The position numbers and the translations under genes are program-made. Under the pieces are notes generated by a model, which saw only the letters and a program-made list of their open reading frames with translations, was not told the DNA's origin and did not search any database. This document shows positions 23,573-30,907 of a stretch of DNA of 35,710 bases, in pieces (position 1 is the first letter of the stretch; every line of letters starts with the position of its first letter). This DNA is from Anaerolineae bacterium (lineage in GTDB: Bacteria; Chloroflexota; Anaerolineae; JAAYZQ01). The DNA is taken from contig JAFGOG010000590.1 of the NCBI GenBank assembly GCA_016926595.1, forward strand, positions 1 to 35,710, written 5' to 3'.

Positions 23573-24421
23573 CTATTCACTCGGGCCATTCCAGCCCTGT
23601 CCTGCCAGGAACCTGGCGATGGTCTCGGCGATCATCCTGGGCAGCGCATCGAAATAGGCTCGCACCGGGCCCAGATAGGTTTCATAGTCCGCCGGGGCCC
23701 CAAAATACCCCAGGGGGGTCATGTGTCGCGCCGCCGATCCCCCTTGCTGCCACGTGAGCACGTCTTCGAAGGACAACTGCGTGGGCGCCAGCTCTTTGGC
23801 CGCCCCGGCGTTCACCTGCGCGGGGAAGTAGGCCATCATCATGGCCGTTTCGATGGTCCCGGCGTGGATATCTACGGACTCGAGCTCGGGTCCATCGGCC
23901 GGGGGCGTTCCGGTCACCACAAGGGTTGCTTCCTGTCCGGTCAGTCCGGCTAGCTCGAGTTTGAAATCTTCGACGATGGCATAGGCTTCCAACCCTAGCG
24001 TCACCCGGGCCTCCTGGACCGCGTCTAAGAGCACCCGCTCGTGTTCGGGGTCCGCGTGGGCATTGATGATGAACACATACCTGACCCCCCATGCGCTCAG
24101 GCTGGCAAAGATGTCCAGCAGCAGGGCCTGGAACGTCTCCCGCCGGACGGCGAACGATCCGGGAAAAGCCTCCGTCGCCCTGTTGACGCCCCAATAACAG
24201 GGTGGAGCGATCAAGGTTGGGATCCCTTGGGCCTGCAGGTGGCGGCGGGTGAGCTGGCTGCACAGCCAACTGCTGTAGGTATCTGTGGCCAGGCCCAAAT
24301 GGGGGCCGTGCTCTTCGATCACGCCGGTGGGCAACAGGACGATGGCGCCTTGCTGAATTGCCTTTTCCACCTCGATCCAGGTCATATCGGCCATGGTGTC
24401 TTGAAAAATCGAATAGCCCAT
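23573..24421 (-). CDS. Creatininase-family amidohydrolase
   Basis: From the ATG at 24421 (MGYSIFQ..., AGGAGA 10-12 nt upstream) the product has 282 residues. The family signature is clear: 'LLPTGVIEEHGPHLGLATD' with the metal-binding Glu, His and Asp, and 'VDIHAGTIETAMMM' for the later conserved HAG.ET segment. The usual NGHGGN is replaced by 'NAHADPEHE', keeping the His but not the glycines, so the substrate is probably not creatinine. Family members hydrolyse cyclic amides and related compounds using a metal pair. It lies 30 nt after the propeller gene and 11 nt before the nucleotidyltransferase, all in one operon. Confidence 0.85.
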   Translation of the reverse strand: MGYSIFQDTMADMTWIEVEKAIQQGAIVLLPTGVIEEHGPHLGLATDTYSSWLCSQLTRRHLQAQGIPTLIAPPCYWGVNRATEAFPGSFAVRRETFQALLLDIFASLSAWGVRYVFIINAHADPEHERVLLDAVQEARVTLGLEAYAIVEDFKLELAGLTGQEATLVVTGTPPADGPELESVDIHAGTIETAMMMAYFPAQVNAGAAKELAPTQLSFEDVLTWQQGGSAARHMTPLGYFGAPADYETYLGPVRAYFDALPRMIAETIARFLAGQGWNGPSE

Positions 24422-24451
24422 TGTGATTGTGTCTCCTGTGAACAAGAATGA

Positions 24452-26683
24452 CTAGAACGGTTGGCGCATAACCAGCGGCAGATTGACTTGCCATTCCCTC
24501 AGGCTGATGACCGCGCGCACCTCGTTGAGCGCCGTATCGATCGCCAGGACATTGTCCGACAGTTCGTTCACCACATAGAGCACGCTGCCATCGGGGCCCA
24601 TCAACAGCCATACCGGCTCGGTGCCAAAGAAGGGGGCGCGGCCGGTGTCGATCTTGGCCGCCACCTGCCAGGTGCTCGTGTCGAACACGGTTACCGCGTT
24701 CTCGTCAGGCATGGCCAGGTAGCCCAGGCTGCCGTCTGGACTGTACAGGAAATCCTGTCCCAGGGTCAGCCAGGTCGGATCGAGGGTTTCCAGGTTCACG
24801 TGGCCCACCTGCGTATTGGACGCGGCCTGGTAGACATAGAAATCGAAAAACGCACCGACCACGTACTCGGCCGAGTCGGGGCGGATGCCCAGGTAATACA
24901 GCCACTCGAAAGACATGCCGCCGCCGATGTGGATGGTCTCGACCAGCGTATCAGTGGTCAGATCCAGTACCGAAAAATCGGCGCTGCAGATGACATAGCC
25001 TCGCTGCCCATCCGGCGAGAGCTTGATGACGGTGCAGGCCTCGGTCGTGTCTATGGCGCCAGTCACATAGCCTTCCGGCAGTTTGGTGACATAGACGTCG
25101 CCGTTATAGTCGAGTACATAGGCCCGGTCACCATCCGGGTGCACGGCGATGTGGCTCAGGAACATGGCGCCGCCGTCTGCGGGGCCGATACCCGTTGGCA
25201 TCTGGAAGCTGTCCACGATCTGCCGGCTTGCGGTGTCGATGACCAGCACGCAGCGGTTGTCCGAGCCCAGCACATAGAGCGTCCGGCCGTCGGGCGATCG
25301 ATCCAATCCCCAACTGGGCGAGCTGCAAGGGCTGCCTGGCCCGGCTACGACCTGGCCCACGACCCGGGCGGCGGCGGTGTCGATCACGCTCACTGTGGTT
25401 TGCTGCCGTCGCCAGCTGGCCAGGTAGAGAAAAGCGCCGTCTGGGCTGAGCACCCCCCGCAGCGGCGCGAACTGGGGCAGGGGGTTGGTCAGGATGATCT
25501 CCACCTGCGCCAGCGTCTGCGGGTCCACGACCGCCACACTTTCGCCGTCGATGCTCGCCACATAGAGCGCGCCGCCGTCAGGCGCCAGGGCCAGACCCAA
25601 GATGTCCGAGCCAACCAGGCGGGGCGCTCCTGGATGCACTAGGTCGACGCCGGCGACGGGCTGCCCCGTCGCCGTGTCGAACATCCACAGGTGGTGGTCC
25701 GATTGGCCCTCCCAGCCAAAGGTGCCCACGTACAGGCGGCTGCCGTCGGCGTTCAACGCCAGGCCCTTGGGCCTGCCCACCGGCAGCGTATCGCTGACCG
25801 TCTCGCCTACCAGGTCGAGCACCACCACCCGGTCGGCGTTCAGCGCAGCCAGGTAGCCCCGGCGGCCGTCGGGGCTAATGACCAGGTCGCCGGTGTGGCC
25901 GCACTGTGACACCGGGATGGTTCTGCTGATGGCGTGCGTGGCCGGATCGATGACGTGCACGGCATCGTCCTGAACGGCCACGTAGCCCCGGCTGCCATCG
26001 GGCGCGAAGGCGACGGCAAAAGGGCCTCCCCCGCCGGGCACGGGGATCGTGTCCACCACCTCGAGCGCGGTCAGGTCGATGGCGCTGACCGTCCAGTCAT
26101 GCTTGTTGGGCACATAGGCCAGGCTGCCGTCGGGTGAGATAGCCACGTCCTCGGGGGACCGGCCCACCGCCACCGTATCGAGCACGGTGTGAGTCGCCGT
26201 GTCGAGCACGATCACGCTGCCGTCGTGCGCGTTGATCACCAACAGGCGGTCGCCGGCGGGCGTGAGGGCCAGGCGCACCGGCGCCGGGCCAAGCGGATGG
26301 GCAGCCTGCGGGTAAAGGTCGATCACCTCCTCGATCTGGCCTGTAGTGAGGTCCAGGACCAGCAGGTTATCGGTGCTGCGGTTGGCTACGTAAGCTTGTC
26401 TCCCATCTGGGCTGATGACAATGTCAAATGGGTCTTCACCGCGCGCTACGGGGTCCTTACCCCCTTGCACCGCCCGCACGTTGCCGGCGGCTCCTCTCGC
26501 TCCCGGCCGAGGCTCGTCAAACCATGATACCTGCGACGGGTTCGGGTCGTGCACTCGCTGGCCGATGGCAGGCCCAGCCGCAGACAAGGCGCCTGGTTTC
26601 GTTGGCCAGGTTTGCAGACCACAGGCAACCAGCCAGATGCCCAGCACCAGGCACAATCTAGCCGTCACGGATCTCTTGGCCAT
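24452..26683 (-). CDS. YVTN-family beta-propeller lipoprotein
   Basis: From the ATG at 26683 (AAGGAGGT upstream) the protein has 743 residues; the longer upstream frame is not coding. The N-terminus is a signal peptide ending in a lipobox ('LGIWLVACGL'), so it is probably lipid-anchored outside the membrane. About 14 repeats follow, each with a core like 'ISPDGRQAYVANRSTDNLLV' or 'ALAPDGGALYVASIDGESV'. This fits YVTN/NHL-type beta-propellers, possibly two seven-bladed units. The C-terminus ends '...VNLPLVMRQPF', a hydrophobic-Pro tail seen in other secreted proteins of this window. It may bind a ligand or polysaccharide; no enzymatic motif is seen. Confidence 0.9.
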   Translation of the reverse strand: MAKRSVTARLCLVLGIWLVACGLQTWPTKPGALSAAGPAIGQRVHDPNPSQVSWFDEPRPGARGAAGNVRAVQGGKDPVARGEDPFDIVISPDGRQAYVANRSTDNLLVLDLTTGQIEEVIDLYPQAAHPLGPAPVRLALTPAGDRLLVINAHDGSVIVLDTATHTVLDTVAVGRSPEDVAISPDGSLAYVPNKHDWTVSAIDLTALEVVDTIPVPGGGGPFAVAFAPDGSRGYVAVQDDAVHVIDPATHAISRTIPVSQCGHTGDLVISPDGRRGYLAALNADRVVVLDLVGETVSDTLPVGRPKGLALNADGSRLYVGTFGWEGQSDHHLWMFDTATGQPVAGVDLVHPGAPRLVGSDILGLALAPDGGALYVASIDGESVAVVDPQTLAQVEIILTNPLPQFAPLRGVLSPDGAFLYLASWRRQQTTVSVIDTAAARVVGQVVAGPGSPCSSPSWGLDRSPDGRTLYVLGSDNRCVLVIDTASRQIVDSFQMPTGIGPADGGAMFLSHIAVHPDGDRAYVLDYNGDVYVTKLPEGYVTGAIDTTEACTVIKLSPDGQRGYVICSADFSVLDLTTDTLVETIHIGGGMSFEWLYYLGIRPDSAEYVVGAFFDFYVYQAASNTQVGHVNLETLDPTWLTLGQDFLYSPDGSLGYLAMPDENAVTVFDTSTWQVAAKIDTGRAPFFGTEPVWLLMGPDGSVLYVVNELSDNVLAIDTALNEVRAVISLREWQVNLPLVMRQPF

Positions 26684-26798
26684 TGTCGATACCTCCTTGT
26701 CCCTAAAAGAAGCGGTAAGCGGATGACACTGTCTGCTGTACAAGAGGTTGTTCGCCTGAAGGAGGGATGAGAGCGGCCGGAGTGTGGCAGACTGGTCT

Positions 26799-26827
26799 AT
26801 TATATCCGCTTTGCGCCCAACTGACAA
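26799..26827 (-). promoter_or_regulatory. Promoter of the propeller-creatininase-nucleotidyltransferase operon
   Basis: Minus strand: -35 TTGTCA, 17-nt spacer, -10 TATAAT. It gives a leader of roughly 110 nt before the propeller ATG. Confidence 0.75.
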
Positions 26828-26874
26828 GTCGACCGCGCCCTGACCGCGCGCTTGTTGTTTCGGGCAGACGGTTC

Positions 26875-27543
26875 TTAGCCGGGCAAAGTCAAGGCCACGC
26901 CCAGAAACCACAGCATGGTGGCGATGAAAACAGCCCACTCGAGCATGGCCAGCAGCCAGAAACGAGGGCGTCGCTCGAAAAAGGCGGCCGGGTCCAGCGC
27001 CTGTCGGGCCTGGCCCGCGGCCGGCTTGTGCCCGGCGAACACCAGGAACGCGGCATACGCCAGCGCGGTCAGTCCGCCAAAGAGGTTGGCCGCCAGGGGC
27101 ACTGCCCGCTCGCCGGCCGGCTGGGCAAAGATGGCGATGCCAAAGAGCAGAACGGTCACCAGGCCGAGCCGGAAAAAGGTCATGGCCGCTTTGGTATGGG
27201 GTGCAAGCCGGTTCATGGGCAGCAGGCCTACCGCGACGCACGCCCCGCTCGCTCCCAGGCCGGCGAGCATCCCCAGCGTGCCCCACACACTATTCAGACT
27301 CAGGCCCAGGCCGACCAGAAAGGGCATGAAAGCGACCCCTCCCAGGATCAGCCCGCCGTTAAAGAGCCAGGCCAAACGCGAGACGCCCAACTCGCCCAGC
27401 TCGGAGACAAAGTGATTGAGCGGCGAATAACGCTCTCGCTGCCGGCCCGCATAAAACACGGCGGTCAGGCCGGTAGCCGCCAGGATGATAAGCGTTCCCG
27501 CCAGACCCGGGTAACGGTACCGATGCAGGAATTCAGTGAACAT
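26875..27543 (-). CDS. DUF998-like membrane protein
   Basis: From the ATG at 27543 (MFTEFLHRYRYPG) the protein has 222 residues and six or seven hydrophobic segments. The early 'ERYSPLNHFVSELGELGVS' is the conserved motif of DUF998 membrane proteins, and 'LLPMNRLAPHTKAAMTFF' the following loop. The function of the family is not established. The frame upstream of 27543 is not coding. It is the last gene of a same-strand membrane-protein operon; the neighbour ends about 56 nt upstream. Confidence 0.75.
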   Translation of the reverse strand: MFTEFLHRYRYPGLAGTLIILAATGLTAVFYAGRQRERYSPLNHFVSELGELGVSRLAWLFNGGLILGGVAFMPFLVGLGLSLNSVWGTLGMLAGLGASGACVAVGLLPMNRLAPHTKAAMTFFRLGLVTVLLFGIAIFAQPAGERAVPLAANLFGGLTALAYAAFLVFAGHKPAAGQARQALDPAAFFERRPRFWLLAMLEWAVFIATMLWFLGVALTLPG

Positions 27544-27599
27544 AGGCGCAGCCCTCTCCAAACACGAACGTTTTTTGCCAGGTGATCCGGTGTGGGCAA

Positions 27600-27917
27600 T
27601 CACAGACTGCCCAGGATCACCGCCAGGCAGATCAGCGTGCCCGGTCCCATCATGGACACCAGGGTGAGGATGTAGGCCATCCGGGCGGTGGGCCGCAGGA
27701 CAAAGAGCAAGGCCACCGCCGCCCCGATACCGACAAAGGCCAGGTCGAGGTAGAGCGGTCCGAATTCGCCGGTGAGATAGACGGCCAGGCTCAGCCCGTA
27801 ACAGATGAACAGACAGATAGCCGTGAACCACGCCGTGCCCTTCACCCCATAGCGCTTGGGCAGCGTCTGCACGCGCGTCTCAAACAGGGCAAAGGGTGTG
27901 GAGAAACGAGGATTCAT
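27600..27917 (-). CDS. Small membrane protein
   Basis: This protein has 105 residues (MNPRFSTPFALFE...). Three hydrophobic segments are visible ('AWFTAICLFICYGLSLAVY', 'LDLAFVGIGAAVALLFVL', 'LTLVSMMGPGTLICLAVIL'). The family is not recognised. The ATG at 27917 is chosen; an in-frame ATG at 27929 is also possible. The preceding gene stops 28 nt upstream, so it belongs to the same operon as the DUF998 protein. Confidence 0.65.
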   Translation of the reverse strand: MNPRFSTPFALFETRVQTLPKRYGVKGTAWFTAICLFICYGLSLAVYLTGEFGPLYLDLAFVGIGAAVALLFVLRPTARMAYILTLVSMMGPGTLICLAVILGSL

Positions 27918-27945
27918 TTTATACCACAACTCTCAATGGCTTGTG

Positions 27946-28389
27946 TTATTCCCATTCACTGCTCAACGACCCCTTACGTTTGCTCAAGTCCTCCAGATGA
28001 TTGGAGAGGCGAACAACCCGCCCCCCCACCACAAACTGATCGAGCTGCCGGTAAGGAATGAGCGCAACCCGCCGGTAATCGGATATCTCTTCCCACGGAA
28101 AGAACAAGGGCGGCGAAAAGGGAAAACGCACTGTCAGCTCTAACCCGCGCTCATAACTGCGCGCCGTGACCAGCGTCCCGTATCTCACCAACCCCACCCA
28201 CGCCTTGTACTGTCGTTTCTCTTCCAGCAGCCTGCCCTTGTCGGTTTCGGGCGCAGCCGTATAGAGGCGAGCCAACGCTCCCCATCCTCCCAGGTAGCTC
28301 AGGGCCAGGAGAAGGCCCAACACCAGGGCGACAACAGCCAATCCAATGCCCAAAAACAAGACCAGCCAACCGATCAACCCGTTTATCAT
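27946..28389 (-). CDS. Membrane protein, unknown family
   Basis: This protein has 147 residues. One long hydrophobic stretch lies at the N-terminus ('WLVLFLGIGLAVVALVLGLL', followed by 'LALSYLGGWG'). A soluble ~95-residue domain follows ('YGTLVTARSYERGLELTVRF', 'PWEEISDYRRVALIPY'), with alternating beta-like segments of a PH-like or bacterial pleckstrin type; that comparison is weak. GGAGGT lies 7-8 nt before the ATG. It starts 23 nt after the GNAT-fusion stop. Confidence 0.65.
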   Translation of the reverse strand: MINGLIGWLVLFLGIGLAVVALVLGLLLALSYLGGWGALARLYTAAPETDKGRLLEEKRQYKAWVGLVRYGTLVTARSYERGLELTVRFPFSPPLFFPWEEISDYRRVALIPYRQLDQFVVGGRVVRLSNHLEDLSKRKGSLSSEWE

Positions 28390-28412
28390 GGGTGCATACC
28401 TCCATTCTTACC

Positions 28413-29312
28413 TTAATCGCAGTTCGGAGCGCCGAGAAAACAAGGCATTTGGTCGACAAGGATGGCGACCCACACCCAGGCGATGAGCACCAGACAGACG
28501 ACCTTGAGCAGCAGGCCGATGGGATCGGCCCAGATCCGTTTTCCGGCGCGCACGGCGCGCACAAGTGGTGCCAGGATGAGGATAAAGATCGCCGCCAGGA
28601 GCCACAGGATGGCAAACAGCATGACCGGGAAACCCTCGTTAAACGGTCGCCTGTTGATCCACTCCAGGGCCGCGAACGGCAGCACGAGCAGCAAGCCGAT
28701 CAACGCCGGCGCGCCGAGGTTGGCCCAGATGCCCTTCCAGGTCCGGCCGGCGCGGCGAGGTGAGTCGCCTGGTTTTCTGCCCCACTCGTCCGCCAGCACA
28801 CGATAGATCACTTTGTCTGGCGATTCCCCTGGCTCGTGGGGTTCGCCCCGCAGCGGGGTCTCGCATCTCATGCCCAGGCGCTCCATCACGCTCCACGAGG
28901 CCAGGTTGTCGGGGCTCGTATCGGCATAGATGCGCTGCAGGCCCAGGGTGTGGAACCCATAGTCCACGAGCGCCCGAGCCGCTTCGGTGGCATACCCTTG
29001 CCCCCGGTATGCCTCGCCGAGGGCCCAGCCGATCTCCGCCTGCTCAGGGTCCTGGCGGACCATGCCCAGGAACCCGATCACCCCGCCATCCGCTTTCCGC
29101 TCGATGGCCAGCTCAAAGACCTTGTTCTGTTCAAAGGGTTGGTACGCGTTCTGCAGGTCGATATATTCGCTGACTCCCTCTGCGGTGGCCGGCACGCGTC
29201 TGGAAAAGACCCCTGCCAGCGAGGGTTGGGAGACCAGGGCCAGCACCGCCGGTATGTCGGCGTGCGTATATCTGCGCAAAAGCAGGCGTTCGGTATGGAT
29301 GTTCACTGTCAT
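28413..29312 (-). CDS. GNAT acetyltransferase fused to a C-terminal membrane domain
   Basis: This protein has 299 residues. Residues ~1-175 are a RimJ/RimL-type GNAT domain ('TERLLLRRYTHADIPAVLAL', 'GGVIGFLGMVRQDPEQAEIG', and the acetyl-CoA loop 'LGEAYRGQGYATEAARALV', then 'NLASWSVMERLGMRCE'). A basic linker ('RRAGRTWKGIW') follows, then about three membrane segments ('PALIGLLLVLPFAALEW', 'FAILWLLAAIFILILAPLV', 'LLLKVVCLVLIAWVWVAIL') and a Cys-containing end ('MPCFLGAPNCD'). The domains usually occur separately, so this may be an in-frame fusion of two genes; the membrane part fits the neighbouring small membrane proteins. The ribosome site is weak. The ATG overlaps the stop of the hydrolase remnant upstream. 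Confidence 0.8.
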   Translation of the reverse strand: MTVNIHTERLLLRRYTHADIPAVLALVSQPSLAGVFSRRVPATAEGVSEYIDLQNAYQPFEQNKVFELAIERKADGGVIGFLGMVRQDPEQAEIGWALGEAYRGQGYATEAARALVDYGFHTLGLQRIYADTSPDNLASWSVMERLGMRCETPLRGEPHEPGESPDKVIYRVLADEWGRKPGDSPRRAGRTWKGIWANLGAPALIGLLLVLPFAALEWINRRPFNEGFPVMLFAILWLLAAIFILILAPLVRAVRAGKRIWADPIGLLLKVVCLVLIAWVWVAILVDQMPCFLGAPNCD

Positions 29313-29624
29313 TTTTCCAGGAATTCGCGGATGCGCTGGTTGAACACCCCTGGCGAGATCAGCGCCAGCGAATGGGCGCCGAGCCCTGTTTCAAAGATGT
29401 GGCATTCAGCGCTGGGGTAGACCCTCCGCAGCCCGTCAAAATACTTGAAAACGATGTCGTCTTCCGCAACCGTGATCAACATCTTGCCTGTCCAGGCCGC
29501 CAGGTCGGCGGCGTGAAAACAATAGTTCCGGAAAGTCCATCATCAGGTCGATATGTGTGATGATCGTCCCCTTGGTAAGCCTGGTTTTGAGTTCTCGGAA
29601 ATAGCGACCGTTGAAGGTCACCAC
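29309..29624 (-). pseudogene. Alpha/beta-hydrolase C-terminal remnant with frameshift
   Basis: On the minus strand the first part reads 'GRYFRELKTRLTKGTIITHI' in one frame. From about 29545 the sense continues in another: 'FHAADLAAWTGKMLITVAED', then 'FETGLGAHSLALISPGVFNQ' and a stop that overlaps the GNAT start. The His near the end ('GLGAHSLAL') and the 'LITVAEDD' strand fit the acid and His region of alpha/beta hydrolases. The N-terminal half is missing and the rest is frameshifted, so it cannot work. A promoter at 29627-29655 reads straight into it. Confidence 0.65.
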
Positions 29625-29626
29625 CC

Positions 29627-29655
29627 ACTATACTCCCGAAAGCGCCCCAGATCAA
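29627..29655 (-). promoter_or_regulatory. Promoter for the GNAT/membrane-protein operon
   Basis: Minus strand: -35 TTGATC, 17-nt spacer, -10 TATAGT. The transcript would carry the ~300-nt hydrolase remnant as its 5' part before the GNAT fusion gene. Confidence 0.5.
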
Positions 29656-29661
29656 GTGCGG

Positions 29662-30450
29662 TTACGCCATTTCGGGAGCGAGCGGTTTTTCGATCAACTC
29701 GGACAACCTCTCGATCTCATAGTCAGGTGGATCGTCCCTGGCCATCGTCCGCGGCTCGTGCCGGCTGTTGAGCCAGGCCGTCCGTAACCCCACGCGGCTG
29801 GCCCCCACGATATCCTGGTGATAACTGTCGCCCACAAACAGCACCTCGTCGGGCCTCAACCCGGTTGCCGTCAAGGCGCGATAAAAGATCTCCGGGTGCG
29901 GTTTCATGTACCCCACATCCGAAGAGATGATGACCGCATCGAAACAGCTCAAGACGCCGGCGCCCTGGAGTTTCGCCTTGAGCAGCTGGCCCGGCAGCAT
30001 CATGTTCGAGACCAACGCCAGCCGGAACCCTCGCCGCTTGAGCTGATCGACCATCTCCACCGCCTGCGCATCGATCTGGATGGTGCGCATCGTGTCCAGG
30101 TGAGCCACTACCTGGTCGACCAAAAGCTGATCGATGGCACCGTCAAAGACCAGGTGGAGCCGGTCCAACAGGAGACCGTTGCTCTGCGGGTCCACGGCAT
30201 CGGTCTGCTCGTGTTCGACAAAAACGTGGTAGATCTCGCGTTGAAAGAACGCCTCCAACTCAGCCGACCCCACACCCGCTCGCAGCCGTGGCGCTAGAGC
30301 GTGATCTTGCAGCATGGCGCCGATCCCGTCCCAGTTGAGATAAAGATACCGGCGCGCGATGCCGGGTAGGGGATAGCCGATGACATACCCAAAGTCAAAA
30401 AAGAACCCTTTTATGGCATCTCCCGAAAACAAGAGCCCGTTTGTGCACAT
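29662..30450 (-). CDS. HAD-superfamily hydrolase
   Basis: From the ATG at 30450 (MCTNGLLFSGDAIKG...) the protein has 262 residues; the longer upstream frame crosses a hairpin and is not family-like. HAD motifs: I 'GFFFDFGYVIG' (nucleophile Asp, with Gly in the usual second-Asp region), II 'LALVSNMM', III 'MKPHPEIFYRAL' (Lys), and IV 'VLFVGDSYHQDIVGA'. A helical cap lies between I and II. It is probably a phosphatase or haloacid-dehalogenase-like hydrolase of unknown substrate. The second acidic residue of motif I is not in its usual place, so phosphatase activity is not certain. The ribosome site is weak. Confidence 0.8.
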   Translation of the reverse strand: MCTNGLLFSGDAIKGFFFDFGYVIGYPLPGIARRYLYLNWDGIGAMLQDHALAPRLRAGVGSAELEAFFQREIYHVFVEHEQTDAVDPQSNGLLLDRLHLVFDGAIDQLLVDQVVAHLDTMRTIQIDAQAVEMVDQLKRRGFRLALVSNMMLPGQLLKAKLQGAGVLSCFDAVIISSDVGYMKPHPEIFYRALTATGLRPDEVLFVGDSYHQDIVGASRVGLRTAWLNSRHEPRTMARDDPPDYEIERLSELIEKPLAPEMA

Positions 30451-30529
30451 CCTTGATCTGGCCGAGGTTGTTCTGGTGACCCAGGCGCTTGGCGAGCATC
30501 CTGACCCTGGGCAGGTCGCCCGCCGAATA

Positions 30530-30577
30530 GAAACCGGGTTTTGCGGGGCCAAACCACCCGCCAAAAACCCGGTTTCC
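30530..30577. terminator. Strong hairpin, probable bidirectional terminator
   Basis: GAAACCGGGTTTT (30530-30542) pairs with AAAAACCCGGTTTC (30564-30576), extended by GCGGG/CCCGC with a small bulge. It lies between the stop of the secreted-protein operon (30590) and the HAD gene, both minus strand. There is no clear U-run, so it could instead be a dispersed palindrome. Confidence 0.55.
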
Positions 30578-30589
30578 ATTGAAAGTAGA

Positions 30590-30907
30590 TCAGTCGCTCT
30601 TGGCTACAACCGGCATGTAGATGAACGCATCGGTCTTGGCCAGGTTGCCGCCGCCCCAAAAGCCGCCGCCAAGCCTGTAGGCGCCGCCGCTCATGGCGCC
30701 CGCGTCGGGCTGGCCGAGCGTGCCGCTCATCTTGTAAGTGCCACCCGTGCTGGCGCCGCCGCCGTCGTCGACCGTCCACCAGGTGAGGTCATAACCGCCC
30801 TGGGCCAGGAGGATCGTGCCGCCAAGCAGGAGCAAAGCCAGCAGGAGCAGGATCAGGCGGATGCTGTGCATACGAGGGCGGATAGAAACCATCCAGTGAC
30901 GTTTCAC
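30590..30907 (-). CDS. Small secreted protein with YMPVV tail
   Basis: This protein has 105 residues, starting at GTG (GGAGG 8 nt upstream) and overlapping the previous stop by GTGA. A signal peptide ('LILLLLALLLLGGTILLAQG') is followed by 'GYDLTWWTVDDGGGASTGGT' and 'GAYRLGGGFWGGGNL', a short Gly-rich domain pattern that I associate with secreted proteins of Chloroflexota. It ends 'FIYMPVVAKSD', a hydrophobic-Pro tail like those of two other proteins here. The function is unknown. It is the second gene of the fibre-like-protein operon. Confidence 0.75.
   Translation of the reverse strand: MKRHWMVSIRPRMHSIRLILLLLALLLLGGTILLAQGGYDLTWWTVDDGGGASTGGTYKMSGTLGQPDAGAMSGGAYRLGGGFWGGGNLAKTDAFIYMPVVAKSD

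Noticed and set aside
24461..25642. 393-codon plus-strand frame over the propeller gene
   Set aside because: It is the antisense of the YVTN repeats; its apparent repeats come from the real gene.
26684..27286. N-terminal extension of the propeller protein
   Set aside because: It overlaps the DUF998 gene region and the promoter; a lipoprotein signal and AAGGAGGT mark the start at 26683.
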